From J088 sp003695505 [NCBI: Candidatus Dadabacteria bacterium] (GTDB lineage: Bacteria > J088): DNA of 7,669 nucleotides. Position numbers and translations under genes: made by a program. The stretch covers positions 1-7,669 of the forward strand of contig RFIY01000165.1 in the NCBI GenBank assembly GCA_003695505.1, read 5' to 3'. Shown here one piece after another: positions 1 to 6,331 of the stretch; within the stretch, counting starts at the first letter, position 1; the number at the start of each line of letters is the position of its first letter. The notes beneath the pieces were generated by a model that worked only from the letters and a program-made list of their open reading frames with translations, did not search any database and was not told the DNA's origin.

Positions 1-32
1 CATGAGAACGCTATTCCAGCAGTCCACCCAGC

Positions 33-1337
33 CTATGTCACGACATGGCTGCGGTGCGTCATCCGCCGCAGCCGAAGACCAAGCCATAGCGTCCCGACGA
101 CGCCGCTGACCAGATAGCCGACCGCAATGCCCGACAGCGCCCCGGCTGCGCCGCCCATCTGCATCCCGATCCATGCGGCGGGTACAATCGCGACAAACAG
201 CCGGATCACGATCAGTGCCATCGCTTCCATTGGCCGATGCAACCCGTTGAGCATCGACGCTGCGACGATGCCCATCCCGAACAGGCCATAGGTCAGCGGC
301 GCACGATGCAGGTAGTGAACGATCAGCGCGGCAACGCGTCCACTGTCGGCAAACGTACCGGCCAGTGGCCCGGCAAGCGGCCAGAGTACGGCGGCAATGA
401 TCGCGCCCCAGACCAATGTCTCCCGCACGCAAAATGCAAAGGCCGCACGCAGCCGTTCGACGCTGTTCGCGCCAAAATGCTGGGCGGTCACCGCGGTCAT
501 CGCCGTCGCCATCGCAAACATACCCGCCAGCGCCAGTGATTCGATACGCATCGTCACGCCAAATGCCGCCACGGCCGCTGTTCCGGCGTTCGCAAGGATA
601 CGTGTCAGCACACCGTTTCCGATCGGAATCAGCACGTTTGTTACCGCCGCCGGCAACCCGACGCGCAAGATCTGCCGCCAGCGGGCCGGCCAGTGATGCA
701 GCGGCTCGATATGGCGCGTCAGAAGCCGCTCGCGCCGTCCGACGAGCAAGAGCGCAACGATCAACGCGATCATCCATGATGCAACCGTCGCGAGCGCCGC
801 CCCGGCCATCTCCAGCCGCGGAAACGGGCCAGCTCCGAAGATCAGCAGCGGATCCAGCCCGACATTGACCAGCCCGGCCGCGAACATCACGAGCGCCGGC
901 GACAGCGTATCGCCGGTTGCACGCAGCACACTATTGCTGAGCATCGGGATCACCAGCATCCCGACCCCTGCGTACCAGATCATCATATAGTCGCGAATCA
1001 ATGGAAGCAGATGGTCAGGCGCGCCCAGCAGCCGGAACAGTGCGTCTATCGTCAACAGCCCCAGCGCCGACAACGCAAGGACGACGATCACGCCCAGAAT
1101 CAGACTCTGCGTTGCAAGCTGGCGCACGTCCGTATCAGAGCCCTGGCCCAGCGCCTGACCGATCGCAGCGGTCACGCCGATGCCAAGCCCCATCGTCACA
1201 TGCATCACAAAAAAGGTGACCGGAAAGGTAAAGCCGATCGCCGCGAGGGCATCTTCGCCGAGACGGCTGACGAACCAGGTATCGACGACGGAAAAGAAGA
1301 TGATCGACGCAATGCCAAGCACCAGCGGCGCGGTCAT
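33..1337 (-). CDS. MATE-family multidrug/metabolite efflux transporter
   Basis: Inner-membrane exporter of the MATE (multidrug and toxic compound extrusion) family, which expels cationic or aromatic compounds using a Na+ or H+ gradient; the substrate cannot be read from sequence. From the ATG at 1337 the protein has 434 residues, near the family's usual 440-460, and is almost all hydrophobic helices, consistent with 12 segments. Recognisable motifs are VDTWFVSRLG (18-27) in the first helix, RATGDT (139-144), NVGLDPLLIFG (158-168), and AVTAQHFGA in the second half, matching the internal two-fold repeat. The start is uncertain. ATG 1337 begins inside the first helix, while the preceding in-frame residues ILTAPLAPLIRR look like the usual MATE N-terminus. 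The only candidate start there is CTG at 1370 (445 residues), and no clear Shine-Dalgarno sequence is seen for either. The gene lies behind tRNA-Cys with no terminator between, so it may be read from that promoter. Family call sure; start weak. Confidence 0.9.
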   Translation of the reverse strand: MTAPLVLGIASIIFFSVVDTWFVSRLGEDALAAIGFTFPVTFFVMHVTMGLGIGVTAAIGQALGQGSDTDVRQLATQSLILGVIVVLALSALGLLTIDALFRLLGAPDHLLPLIRDYMMIWYAGVGMLVIPMLSNSVLRATGDTLSPALVMFAAGLVNVGLDPLLIFGAGPFPRLEMAGAALATVASWMIALIVALLLVGRRERLLTRHIEPLHHWPARWRQILRVGLPAAVTNVLIPIGNGVLTRILANAGTAAVAAFGVTMRIESLALAGMFAMATAMTAVTAQHFGANSVERLRAAFAFCVRETLVWGAIIAAVLWPLAGPLAGTFADSGRVAALIVHYLHRAPLTYGLFGMGIVAASMLNGLHRPMEAMALIVIRLFVAIVPAAWIGMQMGGAAGALSGIAVGYLVSGVVGTLWLGLRLRRMTHRSHVVT

Positions 1338-1444
1338 CCTGCGGATCAGCGGCGCCAGCGGGGCGGTCAGGATCTGCTGGCTGCGTCGGCTGGCTGGAGA
1401 GGGCGTTGGTCGACTCCGCTGGTCAAGGCATCGACGGAAGAGAG

Positions 1445-1516
1445 AGGCGGCGACCGGATTCGAACCGGTGAATGACGGATTTGCAGTCCGTTGCCTTACC
1501 ACTTGGCTACGCCGCC
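1445..1516 (-). tRNA. tRNA-Cys (anticodon GCA)
   Basis: Read on the minus strand, the acceptor stem GGCGGCG pairs perfectly with CGCCGCC. The D arm is GCC/GGC. The anticodon arm is ACGGA-CTGCAAA-TCCGT, giving anticodon GCA. The T arm is ACCGG-TTCGAAT-CCGGT. The discriminator base is U (position 1445), the known cysteine identity element. The 3' CCA is not encoded (TCTC follows), so CCA must be added by nucleotidyltransferase. An open frame that runs from the MATE gene through this tRNA is an artefact of the tRNA lacking stops in that frame. Confidence 0.97.
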
Positions 1517-1542
1517 TGGAAATGTTACGCCCGCTGGCGCAT

Positions 1543-1558
1543 CACCGCGATCGCGGTG
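1543..1558. repeat. Perfect 16-bp palindrome in the tRNA-Cys leader
   Basis: CACCGCGATCGCGGTG is identical to its reverse complement and is centred on GCGATCGC. It lies between the -10 box of the tRNA-Cys promoter (1569-1574) and the tRNA 5' end (1516), so it begins a few bases after the expected transcription start. It could be an operator, a short hairpin in the precursor leader, or a methylation/restriction-type site. No T-run follows, so it is not an intrinsic terminator. Confidence 0.6.
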
Positions 1559-1568
1559 CCGGATCTAC

Positions 1569-1597
1569 ATTGTGCGTGGTTCGCCCGAAAGGTTCAA
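1569..1597 (-). promoter_or_regulatory. Sigma70-like promoter of tRNA-Cys
   Basis: On the minus strand, TTGAAC (1597-1592) and CACAAT (1574-1569) are separated by exactly 17 bp, close to the TTGACA/TATAAT consensus. The predicted start, near 1562, leaves a leader of about 45 bases before the tRNA. The -35 box overlaps the stop codon of the upstream lipoprotein gene (ends 1594), so tRNA-Cys has its own promoter. The MATE gene may also be read from it. Confidence 0.7.
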
Positions 1598-2304
1598 CCC
1601 GACGGATCGACCCCCAGCGCATCCAGAACCCGGTCGCGCCACCACGCGTACCAGGGCAGCTCTCCTGCCGCGATGGCCAGATGCCGCCGGCCATCAGTCA
1701 GCGCGGTAACGGGCCAGCGCCACGAGACGACATCGTCAGCCCGCTCGCCGTTCGTCATCGTGACATGGCCGGGAAACGTCAGCCGAATTTCAACCCAGGC
1801 CTGATCGAGCGAGACCCGCGCCATCTGCGCGACGGCAAGCGCCGCCTTCGACCCGGCGTGCTGCGCCGTTCGCACGGCATCTGCGGCATAGCCGTTCAGC
1901 CGCTCATCGAGGTCTGTCGGCAACGTGATCTGTGCAACATAGCTGAAGCGGCGGTCGTCACGCCGCACAAAGAACTCGTGGCTCTGCCAGGGGACGTCGA
2001 GCAGTGAAATATCACGCGCGGCGAGGCGCATTGTCCCGGGAGGGGCCGTTTCGTAGGCAACCTCGACACCACGTTCGGCCAGTTGCTGGCCGATGTCGCG
2101 TCCGTCGCCACTGAGCCAGTCGCGGAATTGAGGATCATTGGCCAGCCGCCCGGGGATGCGCAGCGTCCATGTTCCCGAAAATGAACCTGTCGCCCGCAGG
2201 TGGCCATCGATGCGGCTCTGAAAACACGCCGGCAACACCGCGAGCGCGGCAAGGAGCGTGCAGAAACGAAATCCGCGCGTCAGGAGAACAGGCTGGACAC
2301 CCAC
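1594..2304 (-). CDS. Predicted lipoprotein, LppM-like, second of a tandem pair
   Basis: Hypothetical secreted lipoprotein of 236 residues. After a short polar start, a hydrophobic stretch (17-26) ends in lipobox LPAC with the lipidated cysteine at 27. The residue after it is Phe, not Asp, so by the enterobacterial Lol rule an outer-membrane location is expected. The mature part is soluble and looks beta-rich (RIDGHLRATGSFSGTWTLRI near 31-50), with no further membrane helix. Its layout follows the upstream lipoprotein: Cys-Phe, a short beta motif rich in Gly and Ser, then a helical stretch, suggesting an old tandem duplication with heavy divergence. The GTG start at 2304 lies inside the end of the upstream gene (25-bp overlap), with a GGAG-like site about 11 bases before it, so translation is probably coupled. 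The resemblance to LppM/DUF3153-type lipoproteins is judged by eye. No enzyme motif is seen. Confidence 0.75.
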   Translation of the reverse strand: MGVQPVLLTRGFRFCTLLAALAVLPACFQSRIDGHLRATGSFSGTWTLRIPGRLANDPQFRDWLSGDGRDIGQQLAERGVEVAYETAPPGTMRLAARDISLLDVPWQSHEFFVRRDDRRFSYVAQITLPTDLDERLNGYAADAVRTAQHAGSKAALAVAQMARVSLDQAWVEIRLTFPGHVTMTNGERADDVVSWRWPVTALTDGRRHLAIAAGELPWYAWWRDRVLDALGVDPSG

Positions 2305-2969
2305 CAGCGCACCCGCTCCCAGGTCGTGGCCTCGACCCGTGCATAGAGGATCCGCGTCGTGGCTTCCGGCTTCAGAAAAAAGCTGACCGGCACGAAAAAT
2401 TCTGCGACGTTCCAGCGCACCTCATCGGCGTTGCTGTCGATGATCTTGCGCGGCAGATGCACCCGGAAGTGGAACCCCTGCTTGCTCAACGCATCGTATA
2501 GCGCGGAACGCAATGCTTCGCGCTGCCCATCCTCGTCTCGGCCGGCAGCCGCCTTTTCCTTGCGCACGATGATGCGCAGGACCCAGGCGCCGTCTTCCAG
2601 CGCCCACTCATACTGGACGTTTCGGTCGCCAAGCTGCGCAATATTCTCGAAGTCGAGCATGATGCGCAGGTAGTGCTTGTCTTCCTCGCGCCACAGGTCG
2701 AGATCCTTGAGTGTAATCCCCTCACGGTCCTCGAACCGCTTCAGCACCTTGTTGCGATCGATGTACGCTTGGCCATCCTTGCGCAGGATCATGTTCTCGA
2801 GCGGGCCACTCTTCAGGAAATCCTCCGTCAGCGCATATCCGATCGCTGCGGAACCCGAGCCGTCCATGTTCAGTTCGATATCGGCCTGCATATCGAAACA
2901 GCCCGCCAGCAGAGTCAACGGGAGGAGCAGGACGATTCGGCGCAAATGTCGTATGGCGTTCGTTCGCAT
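2280..2969 (-). CDS. Predicted lipoprotein, LppM-like, first of a tandem pair
   Basis: Lipoprotein of 229 residues. A basic N-terminus (MRTNAIRHLRR) and hydrophobic core lead to lipobox LAGC with cysteine 24 as the lipidation site; +2 is Phe, so an outer-membrane location is likely. The mature start, FDMQADIELNMDGSGSAAIG (25-44), is a beta hairpin-like motif with a central DGSG turn of the kind seen at the mature N-terminus of LppM-like lipoproteins. A charged helical middle and a beta-rich C-terminal half follow, with no transmembrane anchor at the end. ATG 2969 is chosen over TTG 3005 because TTG 3005 is part of the -35 box and ATG 2969 gives a compact signal peptide. No Shine-Dalgarno site precedes ATG 2969, and the promoter places transcription start at or within a few bases of it, so the mRNA looks leaderless. 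It is the first gene of a two-gene operon. Function is unknown. Confidence 0.8.
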   Translation of the reverse strand: MRTNAIRHLRRIVLLLPLTLLAGCFDMQADIELNMDGSGSAAIGYALTEDFLKSGPLENMILRKDGQAYIDRNKVLKRFEDREGITLKDLDLWREEDKHYLRIMLDFENIAQLGDRNVQYEWALEDGAWVLRIIVRKEKAAAGRDEDGQREALRSALYDALSKQGFHFRVHLPRKIIDSNADEVRWNVAEFFVPVSFFLKPEATTRILYARVEATTWERVRWWVSSLFS

Positions 2970-2976
2970 GTGGGAT

Positions 2977-3005
2977 ATTGTAGAGACCGGCACCGCACAC
3001 TGCAA
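2977..3005 (-). promoter_or_regulatory. Strong sigma70-like promoter of the lipoprotein pair
   Basis: On the minus strand, TTGCAG (3005-3000), a 17-bp spacer and TACAAT (2982-2977) form a near-consensus promoter. Only seven bases (ATCCCAC) separate the -10 box from the ATG at 2969, so the +1 base should fall on or beside the A of the start codon. The promoter occupies the gap to the divergent aminotransferase gene (ATG 3024), so the two genes share a 54-bp regulatory region. Confidence 0.75.
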
Positions 3006-3023
3006 TCACCCTACGAATGGCCC

Positions 3024-4169
3024 ATGGTTTTTTCGATGCTTCCTGAACCACGAATGCTGCCCCCGTTCTACGTCATGGAGCTGATGCGCGCTGCAGATGA
3101 GGCGGAACAGCGCGGCCGCGACGTACTGCACATGGAAGTCGGAGAACCTGCCTGGCCGCCGCCCACGGTCGTTCGCGAATCGCTGGCCGATGCGGTTCGT
3201 TCCGGCCCTTGGGGCTACACTTCGGCACTCGGGGATCGCGAGCTGCGTGCAGCGATCGCCGAACAGTACCCCGGCGCAACAGACGCGCAGGTGCTCGTTT
3301 CGACAGGCACCAGCCCGGTTCTTCTGCTGGCGCTGGCCTGTGTCGTGCGAGCCGGTGACGAAGTCATCGTCTTCGACCCGGGCTACCCGTGCGTCCCCAA
3401 TTTCGTCCGTCTGCTTGGCGCCCAGCCACGCGTCGTCACGCTGCGGCCCGAAGACGGGTTTCGACCGTCGCTCGACGCAGTGCGTGCGGCCCGCAGCGCC
3501 CGCACGCGCGCTCTGGTTGTTGGCTCCCCGGCGAATCCAACGGGTGTCACACTGACCTCCGAGGAGCTCGCGGCGCTGGCCGAAACGATGCCGTGCCTGA
3601 TCGTTGATGAAATCTATCGTGGCATCGAATACGCCGACGCCCCGGTCGCTTCCGCCTGGGCGCTGGATGCGGGCAACGTGATCGTCGTGGATGGATTCTC
3701 GAAGAAGTACGCGATGACCGGGTTTCGCCTTGGCTACGGGGTTTTTCCCCCTGCACTGATCCGCGCCGCGGAAAACATTCATCAGAGCATGGTGATCAGC
3801 GCAAGCCCGTTCGTGCAGAAGGCCGGGCTGACGGCGCTGACGCACCCCGACATCCCGTCCATCCGCCGCGACTGGATGTCGCAACTCGCCGAAGCGCGTG
3901 GCGTCTTGCTCGACGGACTCGCACAGGCCGGGATCCCGGTTCCGAGTCCGCCCGAGGGCGCCTTTTATGCTCTGGCCGATGTCGGCGCCTTCACGAACGA
4001 CAGCCTGGCCTTCGCGCTCGAGCTGCTCGATGCCACCGGCGTCGCCGCGACACCCGGCGTCGACTTTGGGCCGAGTGGATCCCGGTACCTGCGGTTCAGC
4101 TTCGCGCGCGGCGCCGACGTGGCCCGCGAAGCAACCGCCCGCATCGCCGACTGGTTGTCTGCCCGATGA
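3024..4169 (+). CDS. PLP-dependent aminotransferase, class I/II (aspartate/alanine type)
   Basis: Cytosolic pyridoxal-phosphate enzyme that moves an amino group between an amino acid and a 2-oxo acid; the substrate pair is not determined. From ATG 3024 it has 381 residues, normal for the family. Landmarks in order are: N-terminal VGEP (39-42); GYTSALGDRELR (64-75); the cofactor-phosphate region STGTSP (93-98); DPGYP (118-122); SPANPTG (168-174) with Asn171; VDEIY (194-198) with Asp195 and Tyr198, which contact the pyridine ring; GFSKKYAMTGFRLGY (224-238), where Lys227 should form the Schiff base and Arg236 bind phosphate; and RYLRFSF with Arg357, the substrate-carboxylate arginine. All key residues are present, so it should be active. 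ATG 3036 is an alternative start that loses four residues; neither has a good Shine-Dalgarno site. The frame stays open further upstream, but only opposite the lipoprotein gene. Its stop overlaps the engB start by ATGA, so the two are co-translated. Confidence 0.92.
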   Translation: MVFSMLPEPRMLPPFYVMELMRAADEAEQRGRDVLHMEVGEPAWPPPTVVRESLADAVRSGPWGYTSALGDRELRAAIAEQYPGATDAQVLVSTGTSPVLLLALACVVRAGDEVIVFDPGYPCVPNFVRLLGAQPRVVTLRPEDGFRPSLDAVRAARSARTRALVVGSPANPTGVTLTSEELAALAETMPCLIVDEIYRGIEYADAPVASAWALDAGNVIVVDGFSKKYAMTGFRLGYGVFPPALIRAAENIHQSMVISASPFVQKAGLTALTHPDIPSIRRDWMSQLAEARGVLLDGLAQAGIPVPSPPEGAFYALADVGAFTNDSLAFALELLDATGVAATPGVDFGPSGSRYLRFSFARGADVAREATARIADWLSAR

Positions 4170-4750
4170 GCCGGCCACAACAGATCGAGGTGCTGCGCCA
4201 GGGATTGCGTCCGCCATGGCCAAGACCCGACGTACCCCACGTCGCCATCGCGGGACGCTCCAATGTCGGCAAATCAAGCCTGCTCAACGCCCTGCTCAAG
4301 CGCAAAAAACTGGCCGGCGTCGGCAAGAATCCGGGCAAGACGCGCAGCCTGCACAATTACCTGATCGATGGGCAGTTCGTGCTCTGTGACCTGCCCGGCT
4401 ACGGCTATGCGAAGGTCCCCAAAACCCTGCGCGCAAAGTGGGGCGCGGCGATCGAGCAGTACCTGCAGGCACCGATGGTTCGCGGCGTCGTCTGCCTGAT
4501 CGACGGACGGCACCCGCCTACTGCACTGGATCTGCAAATGGTCGACACGGTCGAACACCTCGGGCTGCCCTGGCTCCCGGTGCTGACCAAGGCGGACAAG
4601 GTACCGCGCGGCAAACGCACAAAACACGCCAACCAGGCGGGTCACGAGCTGCGCATCGCCCCCGATCAACTGATCTGGACCAGCGCCACGACCGGCGAAG
4701 GTCTCGGAGAACTCTACCGCGCGATTCGCGAGCTGACCGAAGCCACCTGA
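4166..4750 (+). CDS. engB: Ribosome biogenesis GTPase EngB (YsxC/YihA)
   Basis: Small essential GTPase of the TrmE-Era-EngA-EngB group that helps late assembly of the large ribosomal subunit in the cytoplasm. The 194 residues match the family length of about 190-210. All G motifs can be read: G1 GRSNVGKS (30-37), G2 threonine 59 in PGKTR, G3 DLPGYG (75-80), G4 TKAD (141-144) and G5 SA (173-174). The family signature PGYGYAKVP is intact. Unusual points: switch I reads GKTRSLHNY where most family members have T-Q-x-I/L-N, and the segment around LIDGQFVLCDLPGYG looks more like deltaproteobacterial versions than E. coli YihA. The N-terminal lead-in is short. The start at 4166 overlaps the aminotransferase stop (ATGA), giving translational coupling. 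Family call very sure. Confidence 0.96.
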   Translation: MSRPQQIEVLRQGLRPPWPRPDVPHVAIAGRSNVGKSSLLNALLKRKKLAGVGKNPGKTRSLHNYLIDGQFVLCDLPGYGYAKVPKTLRAKWGAAIEQYLQAPMVRGVVCLIDGRHPPTALDLQMVDTVEHLGLPWLPVLTKADKVPRGKRTKHANQAGHELRIAPDQLIWTSATTGEGLGELYRAIRELTEAT

Positions 4751-4780
4751 CCATTTGCAGATGCCGTACGCATTCCGGAC

Positions 4781-4789
4781 TGCTAGAAT
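4781..4789 (+). promoter_or_regulatory. Extended -10 promoter before the 216-residue helical protein
   Basis: TGCTAGAAT matches the extended -10 form TGnTAnAAT (TAGAAT at 4784-4789). The -35 region at a 17-bp spacing (ATGCCG) is poor, as is common for extended -10 promoters; a TTGCAG at 4755-4760 is too far away at 23 bp. Seven bases separate the box from the ATG at 4797, so the transcript probably begins at or next to the start codon. Confidence 0.55.
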
Positions 4790-4796
4790 GCGCATG

Positions 4797-5447
4797 ATGG
4801 CTGAACTTGCGACCAGTAGTGCCTGTTGGCCCTGGAGCGGCGAATTGCTCGCGCTCTCGGACAGCCTCGCGGACATCGTGCTGCGTGAAGAGGCACGCGG
4901 CCTCGCCCTGGTCCACGTTTTGGGATCCGGACGCATCCGTGCCCTCGCGCGCACGATCGGTGACGAAAGCGGACTGCAGGAAGTGCACAGCTTTGCGCGC
5001 CGCGCCATTCGCGAGCCATGGGCAGTTGCCACCGAACTCGTCGCCCACAGCGGACGTGACCTGCGCGACAGCGCCCCGCTCGAAGCGGATGTCCTCGAAC
5101 GCGTCGTCCAGGCGTTTGGTTTCGGGATCGCGCGCACCTACCGCATGCGCAGTCTGTTTTCACCAATCTTGCGTGAATGTGCGTTGCACGGCGAAGAACC
5201 GATCCACCTTGTGGCCGAAATCCTTGCCGAGATCGTCGGCGTCGAAGAAACGCTGCGACGCCTGACGCGCCGGCTTCGGCACAGTGACCCGGCCGTGCGC
5301 GAATACGTCCTGTATCTGATCGCCGAATTCAGCGAAACGGATGGATTCGACCGCGCACTTGGCCGTGTCGCGCGCGCGATGCAGACCGAGCGCGACCCGC
5401 TCGTCCGGCAGGTATACAGCGGCCTGTTCCGCAACCTGCGCGCCTGA
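4797..5447 (+). CDS. Hypothetical all-helical protein with C-terminal HEAT-like repeats
   Basis: I do not recognise this 216-residue protein. It has no signal peptide and no membrane segment, so it is probably cytosolic. It is rich in Arg, Leu, Ala and Glu and looks entirely alpha-helical. Near the C-terminus two segments resemble HEAT-type repeat units: HSDPAVREYVLYLIAEF (162-178) and ERDPLVRQVYSGLFRNL (198-214). Both carry the D-P-x-V-R spacing typical of the second helix start, suggesting a protein-binding scaffold. No catalytic or metal-binding motif is visible. Base composition and codon use match the neighbours, and both other genes around it are in the same direction. ATG 4797 is preferred because it lies just behind an extended -10 box; ATG 4794, ATG 4788 and TTG 4755 are in frame upstream, but 4788 lies inside the -10 box. 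It follows engB after 46 bases and precedes the crotonase gene by 60. A real gene is very likely; its function is open. Confidence 0.8.
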   Translation: MAELATSSACWPWSGELLALSDSLADIVLREEARGLALVHVLGSGRIRALARTIGDESGLQEVHSFARRAIREPWAVATELVAHSGRDLRDSAPLEADVLERVVQAFGFGIARTYRMRSLFSPILRECALHGEEPIHLVAEILAEIVGVEETLRRLTRRLRHSDPAVREYVLYLIAEFSETDGFDRALGRVARAMQTERDPLVRQVYSGLFRNLRA

Positions 5448-5507
5448 CCACCGGCGCCGAACCGCCAAACTGCCGATCCCACATACGGAGTCCAAACGGA
5501 GCATCGC

Positions 5508-6290
5508 ATGAGCTTTGACACGCTGCACTTCGAGATTCGCAACCGTGTTGCACACATCGGGCTAAACCGCCCCGGCAAGTACAACGCGTTCAACCTGCAG
5601 ATGTTGCGCGAACTGTCCCTCGCCTGGAAGGCGGTGGATGAGGATCCAGATGCCTGGTGCATGCTGCTGTACGCCGAGGGCGATCACTTCACGGCCGGAC
5701 TGGACCTTGCCGAGGTCGGCCCCGCCGTCGAATCGGGCGCACGGCTGTTCCCCGAAGAAGGACTCGACCCGCTCGGGCTTTACCCGCCGTTTCGCGACAC
5801 GCCGGTCGTCTGCGCCGTCCAGGGGTGGTGCCTGACGATCGGCATCGAACTGGCACTGGCCTGCGACATCCGCGTCGCGGCCGAGGGCACACGGTTTTCC
5901 CAGCTCGAAATCAAACGCGGCATCATGCCGTTTGGTGGAGCGACCTTGCGACTGCCGTTCGAAGCGGGTTGGGGCAACGCGATGCGTTATCTGCTCACTG
6001 CGGATGAATTCGGTCCCGACGTTGCGCTACGCCTTGGGCTCGTCCAGGAAGTCGCGCCCCCCGGGCGACATCTCGAGCTGGCGACAGAGCTGGCGGAGCG
6101 TGTCGCCCGTCAGGCGCCGCTGGGCGTTCGGGCAACGCTACGTTCGGCGCGGCAGGCCGTCCGAGACGGCGAGGCGGCCGCCATCGAGGGGCTGTTGCCG
6201 CTGGCCCGCGATCTGATGCACAGCGAAGACGCCGCCGAAGGATTGCAATCGTTCATTGAACGCCGCCAGGCAAAGTTCCGCGGCCGCTGA
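5508..6290 (+). CDS. Enoyl-CoA hydratase/isomerase (crotonase) family protein
   Basis: Crotonase-fold enzyme acting on acyl-CoA thioesters, most likely hydrating 2-enoyl-CoA in fatty-acid or related catabolism; the exact substrate is not determined. Length 260 residues, normal for the family. The first oxyanion-hole segment is HFTAGLDL (60-67), the second VQGWCLTIGIE (104-114) with Gly112. Both catalytic glutamates of true hydratases are present at the same 20-residue spacing as Glu144/Glu164 of rat mitochondrial hydratase: Glu114 in GIELALACD and Glu134 in SQLEI. Hydratase activity is therefore plausible, although other crotonase reactions cannot be excluded. The usual P-E-I before the second Glu is L-E-I, and the segment after it, KRGIMPFGGATLRLP, lacks the common GAGGTQRL form. 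ATG 5508 has a good Shine-Dalgarno site, ACGGAG at 5496-5501. The tetR-type gene follows after 87 bases in the same direction and may regulate it. Confidence 0.9.
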   Translation: MSFDTLHFEIRNRVAHIGLNRPGKYNAFNLQMLRELSLAWKAVDEDPDAWCMLLYAEGDHFTAGLDLAEVGPAVESGARLFPEEGLDPLGLYPPFRDTPVVCAVQGWCLTIGIELALACDIRVAAEGTRFSQLEIKRGIMPFGGATLRLPFEAGWGNAMRYLLTADEFGPDVALRLGLVQEVAPPGRHLELATELAERVARQAPLGVRATLRSARQAVRDGEAAAIEGLLPLARDLMHSEDAAEGLQSFIERRQAKFRGR

Positions 6291-6331
6291 CCGGCCCGCT
6301 GATCCCCACCTGTATCATGTGATCCTGTATG

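Noticed and set aside
1-3. CAT at the window edge, a possible minus-strand start codon of a gene outside the window
   Set aside because: Three bases are too little, and no clear Shine-Dalgarno sequence precedes it on the minus strand.
1338-1502. N-terminal extension of the MATE frame up to a GTG at 1502
   Set aside because: The extra residues upstream of 1445 are the tRNA-Cys gene read in frame; a protein start inside the tRNA is not credible.
2673-3023. 117-residue N-terminal extension of the aminotransferase
   Set aside because: It lies entirely opposite the lipoprotein gene and its promoter, shows no recognisable domain, and the aminotransferase is full length from 3024.
3006-4277. Long minus-strand frame of 423 codons opposite the aminotransferase
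   Set aside because: It is a shadow of the aminotransferase and engB genes, rich in Arg/Gly and without any family motif; the plus-strand genes carry clear catalytic residues.
4274-5137. Minus-strand frame of 287 codons opposite engB and the helical protein
   Set aside because: Composition (Ser/Arg/Ala) and lack of motifs mark it as an antisense shadow of two well-supported genes.
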